Source: UBA1738 sp045658645 (GTDB taxonomy: Bacteria > Bacillota > Clostridia > UBA1381). From it: 33,673 nt of DNA. The notes under the pieces are model-generated. The model was not told the origin of the DNA. It saw nothing but the letters and a program-made list of their open reading frames with translations, and searched no databases. Each line of letters opens with the position of its first letter. Position 1 is the stretch's first letter. The stretch lies in assembly GCA_045658645.1 (NCBI GenBank), contig JAZOVJ010000001.1, forward strand, positions 1 through 33,673. Direction: 5' to 3'. A program made the position numbers and the translations under genes. Below are positions 31,366 to 33,673 of the stretch, one piece after another.

Positions 31366-32436
31366 CTAATTCAATACATATACTATAGCACTTCTTCGCC
31401 CAAATTGCAAGCATTCGCTTCGGGAATTGAAGAACAAGTCAATTTTATTTCCCTTGATGGCACCGCCGGTATCGCCTGCAACGCAGTATCCGTACTGCCA
31501 TGACTTTCCGTCATCGGTTGACTCAACATAAAGCTTTGTTCCAAGTGGAATAACCTTCGGGTCAACGGCGATAACACCATACTGTGCAACACGTCCTGAT
31601 GCAGTTTTCTTTCCTGAAGCTGCTGTATAGGCAGTTGCTGAAACGGTAATTTTCTTGGAGTAGTTAAGGGTCTGACCTGCATTTGTGGTTACGGTTTTTG
31701 TTCCGCCAGAACTCTTTGCAGCCGAAACCGCTTTTGTACCTACTGCAATAACACGTGTTGTAGGCTCACGAAGAGTGGTCTGCTCCACAATTTCACGCTT
31801 TGTTTCAACCCCGTTTTCAGTGGTGATATTGTAAACAGTACGCTTTAAGCCGTTTACGCCGCGGACTTTAACTTTAGTTTTACCTTTTGCGAGACTTGAG
31901 TCAGAAACCTCACGGCTTTTGAACGGAATTTCGGTGTCCACTGTTATAAGCTCGCTTGAAACTCTGAAAACGCTGACGCTCATATCCGGCTCAACAAACG
32001 TGTCAAGCCCCGGCTCAACTCTGTCAGAATCGCTGACCAAAACTCCTGCCTCTTCAAAGGCTTCTCTGACTGTCTTTTTGGTTGTTGTAATAATTTCAAT
32101 GTTTCCGTCAATGTTAAGCGTGAACTTGCGTCCTTTTCTTATAACAAGCCTTGCCTCATCATACAGCTCGTCTTCCATAAGCATACTAACTCTGTCAAAT
32201 TCGCCAAGCTCTACGTTATTTTCCGCTAAAAATTCGGAAACGGTTGTTTGTCTGGTAGTCAGTTCGGTTGTTTTCTCGCTATCAGCAAATGCATCCACCA
32301 TAACAAGGCTAACATCCTTGATCTGTCTGTCGGTAACAGCACCGGAAAGCAGGCCGAAGATGGTTGCTGACATAAATACGGCAATAAGCTTTGTCGCCAA
32401 ATTGGCGGCTTTACTGCCTTTTTTATTAAAAAACAT
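31366..32436 (-). CDS. YabE-like secreted protein, DUF348-G5-3D
   Basis: This 356-aa protein has a basic N-terminus and signal anchor (about residues 14-35). Two DUF348 ubiquitin-like domains follow (about 58-100 and 113-160), then a G5 domain (about 165-240) and a C-terminal 3D domain with the conserved aspartates in AVDPKVIPLG, AGDTGGAIKG and KIDLFF. The domain order is that of Bacillus YabE, a cell-wall protein related to the lytic transglycosylase fold of resuscitation-promoting factors. In the gene order it precedes rsmA, as in Bacillus. A consensus promoter lies at 32465-32493. Confidence 0.92.
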   Translation of the reverse strand: MFFNKKGSKAANLATKLIAVFMSATIFGLLSGAVTDRQIKDVSLVMVDAFADSEKTTELTTRQTTVSEFLAENNVELGEFDRVSMLMEDELYDEARLVIRKGRKFTLNIDGNIEIITTTKKTVREAFEEAGVLVSDSDRVEPGLDTFVEPDMSVSVFRVSSELITVDTEIPFKSREVSDSSLAKGKTKVKVRGVNGLKRTVYNITTENGVETKREIVEQTTLREPTTRVIAVGTKAVSAAKSSGGTKTVTTNAGQTLNYSKKITVSATAYTAASGKKTASGRVAQYGVIAVDPKVIPLGTKLYVESTDDGKSWQYGYCVAGDTGGAIKGNKIDLFFNSRSECLQFGRRSAIVYVLN

Positions 32437-32464
32437 TTTTCTATCCTCCTATACCTTCCCGCCC

Positions 32465-32493
32465 ATTATATAATCATATTATGCCCAAGTCAA
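32465..32493 (-). promoter_or_regulatory. Sigma-A promoter of the yabE-like gene
   Basis: Minus strand: TTGACT (32493-32488), a 17-bp spacer and TATAAT (32470-32465). Just upstream, 32501-32517 reads TGCAAC-N5-TGTAAT on the minus strand, one mismatch from the WalR box consensus. Confidence 0.75.
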
Positions 32494-32517
32494 GCATTTT
32501 ATTACAAAATTGTTGCA

Positions 32518-32766
32518 TTTGCCCTAACCAAAGGAAATTTTTTAACAGTAAAAATGCAATTTATTGTGCATAATGCATAAAAAATTTACCAAAAAATAGA
32601 AATGAAATAACTTTAAAATTACATAAATTTGTTAAAAGAACCGCTAAAAATAAGGGGGAAGTGGTATAAAACAAGTAATTTTTGGAAAGAATATGGAAAA
32701 GAAATATTTAAAAAATGATATTACGAAAATATTAAAGTTTATGGATTTTGAAAGGGGAATTTTGTA
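32518..32766 (+). promoter_or_regulatory. AT-rich upstream region of the 86-aa gene
   Basis: No recognisable gene. It contains GTATA (32664-32668), 15 bp, then GGAAAGAATA (32684-32693), a match to the Bacillus sigma-F promoter consensus. It also contains a 24-codon open frame (ATG 32693, stop 32765-32767) whose stop overlaps the next ATG by one base. The two readings exclude each other in part, because the start of that frame would lie at the -10 box. Confidence 0.35.
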
Positions 32767-33027
32767 ATGAAAAATAGTACTCGCAGAGTATTGATACTAA
32801 AGAATGTCAATTCGGAAATGATTGAACAGGCGATACTTATTTTAAAGGATTCTGCTCCTGAGGGAGATTCAAAGGTTATTCGTGAAGCAGAAAAAATAGT
32901 GGAAAAATATATGGAAACAAAATCAAAAAAAATACTGGAAGAGAAAAAGCCTAAAAAGGCACTGGTGCTGTCCTTAAGTGCGGCTTTTATCGGGTTGGGA
33001 GTGCTTATAATTACATTTTTAGTCTGA
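32767..33027 (+). CDS. Small tail-anchored protein of unknown function
   Basis: The 86-aa protein has a soluble helical N-terminal part (RVLILKNVNSEMIEQAILILK, then a second amphipathic helix ending VEKYMETKSKKI), a Lys-rich stretch and a single C-terminal membrane helix (ALVLSLSAAFIGLGVLIITFLV). The cytosolic part would face the cell interior with the tail in the membrane. I do not recognise a family with certainty. AAGGGG precedes the ATG. A sigma-F-like promoter upstream hints at forespore expression. It is followed by a shared terminator. Confidence 0.7.
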   Translation: MKNSTRRVLILKNVNSEMIEQAILILKDSAPEGDSKVIREAEKIVEKYMETKSKKILEEKKPKKALVLSLSAAFIGLGVLIITFLV

Positions 33028-33065
33028 GTTTCTTCCTATTATAATAGTATATTTTTAAAACAAAT

Positions 33066-33092
33066 AAAACTGCTTTAAAAAAAGCAGTTTTT
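33066..33092. terminator. Bidirectional terminator between two convergent genes
   Basis: AAAACTGCTTT (33066-33076) pairs with AAAGCAGTTTT (33081-33091) around an A-rich loop. Confidence 0.85.
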
Positions 33093-33103
33093 ATATTTAT
33101 GGA

Positions 33104-33673
33104 TTAAAATTCGTTTCTGTCTTTTTCTTTTTTCTTTTCATAAGCCAGGCTATGAACCTTGGCACTTAAGTCAAATCCCTTATATGCGGCAAAGTAACCG
33201 AGCAAAGATGCAATAAATGGTGTGACAAAGATGATAATATAGCCATGCAATTCAATATGCCCGTGTTCCATACCGAGTATAGACTGGTATGGGGAAACCC
33301 ATAAAAGTGAAATGATGTTTAATATAAGGCTCCAGATTTCAGTCATACTTTTACCATCAGAACCATATGTCCAGGCTAATTTATATAAGAGAATAATAAC
33401 CACATTTACAATAGTTAAAAATGCAGGAAGCCAAAGTCCTTTCAAAGGATGCGGAGTGAGCGGGCTTACTGACCTTTTATCGTCTCGCAAAGCTGTTCCG
33501 CTATGGGAATATATTGAAAGAAAATATCCCAAAAGACCCACAACACCGAATACAGTGCTGACAACCCCGGTTTGCATTGAGGCTGTCATAAGAAAAAGTA
33601 TCATAAATACAACGGAAACGGTAAAATGACTTTTAACCATAAGAAGCATTTGACCGGGGACAGAATATTTCAG
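33104..33673 (-). CDS. Membrane protein of unknown function, 5' end outside window
   Basis: At least 181 aa with four hydrophobic segments (about residues 10-48 as two helices, 72-92, 106-120 and 134-156) and a charged C-terminal tail (EKKKEKDRNEF). ATG codons at 33649 and 33640 have no ribosome binding site, and the frame stays open to the window edge (LKYSVPGQ precedes the first Met), so the true start is probably beyond 33673. I recognise no family with confidence; the layout resembles small DUF6142/DUF4190-like membrane proteins, but that is a guess. Confidence 0.6.
   Translation of the reverse strand: MKYSVPGQMLLMVKSHFTVSVVFMILFLMTASMQTGVVSTVFGVVGLLGYFLSIYSHSGTALRDDKRSVSPLTPHPLKGLWLPAFLTIVNVVIILLYKLAWTYGSDGKSMTEIWSLILNIISLLWVSPYQSILGMEHGHIELHGYIIIFVTPFIASLLGYFAAYKGFDLSAKVHSLAYEKKKEKDRNEF

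Noticed and set aside
32666..32692. ATA start that would lengthen the 24-codon leader frame
   Set aside because: Although a GGGGG site is near, there is no reason for a rare start codon here; in infC the case rests on family knowledge.

Overview
This 33.7-kb window looks chromosomal and comes from an endospore-forming member of the Clostridia. The supporting evidence is a complete spoIVA, mecA, a yabE-type 3D-domain gene beside rsmA, the order miaB-ylbF-mutS-mutL-miaA, an [FeFe]-hydrogenase maturase (hydE), AT-rich intergenic DNA with many consensus sigma-A promoters, and strong GGAGG ribosome binding sites. Genus cannot be read from the sequence. Most of the content is housekeeping; I do not see an unmistakable new multi-gene defence or mobile system. 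The least explained parts are the non-coding regions and a few small or unnamed genes.

Layout. 1-3.5 kb: a nucleotidyltransferase-fold gene on the minus strand, divergent from spoIVA, which overlaps a gene for an RsiV/PdaC-like lipoprotein. 3.5-6.9 kb: a long regulatory region with two near-identical strong promoters, palindromes and a leader hairpin, in front of a 963-aa S-layer-homology (SLH) protein with codon usage typical of very high expression. 6.9-7.5 kb: a gene-free patch of MITE-like hairpin DNA followed by a GC-rich 36-bp tandem array that ends at a perfect sigma-A promoter for an SDR oxidoreductase. 8.3-9.7 kb: infC-rpmI-rplT with a structured, attenuator-containing leader; infC appears to start with ATA. 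9.7-11.2 kb: mecA, yajC and a TIGR04086 membrane protein. 11.2-14.5 kb (minus): an NSS transporter-DUF2752-CpXC operon and a metallophosphoesterase.

14.5-22 kb (plus): miaB, a ylbF-family gene with a Cys-rich tail, mutS, mutL, miaA, joining tRNA A37 modification and mismatch repair. 22.0-22.7 kb (minus): a tRNA operon Pro-Val-Thr-Tyr, with a duplicated tRNA-Tyr 3' end just beyond its terminator. 22.8-23.9 kb: hydE. 23.9-28.8 kb (minus): comEC-holA (DNA uptake channel and DNA polymerase III delta) and a secreted SH3b-NlpC/P60 cell-wall hydrolase. 28.9-29.1 kb: tRNA-Leu(CAA). 29.2-32.5 kb (minus): gap, rsmA and a yabE-like wall protein. 32.7-33.7 kb: an 86-aa tail-anchored protein of unknown function with a possible forespore promoter, and a membrane protein cut by the window edge.

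Cell-envelope genes (SLH protein, NlpC/P60 hydrolase, 3D/G5 protein) each have their own strong promoter. The SLH promoter region contains a sequence matching the WalR box and the 3D gene has a near match, so shared control by a WalR-type regulator is a reasonable but untested idea.
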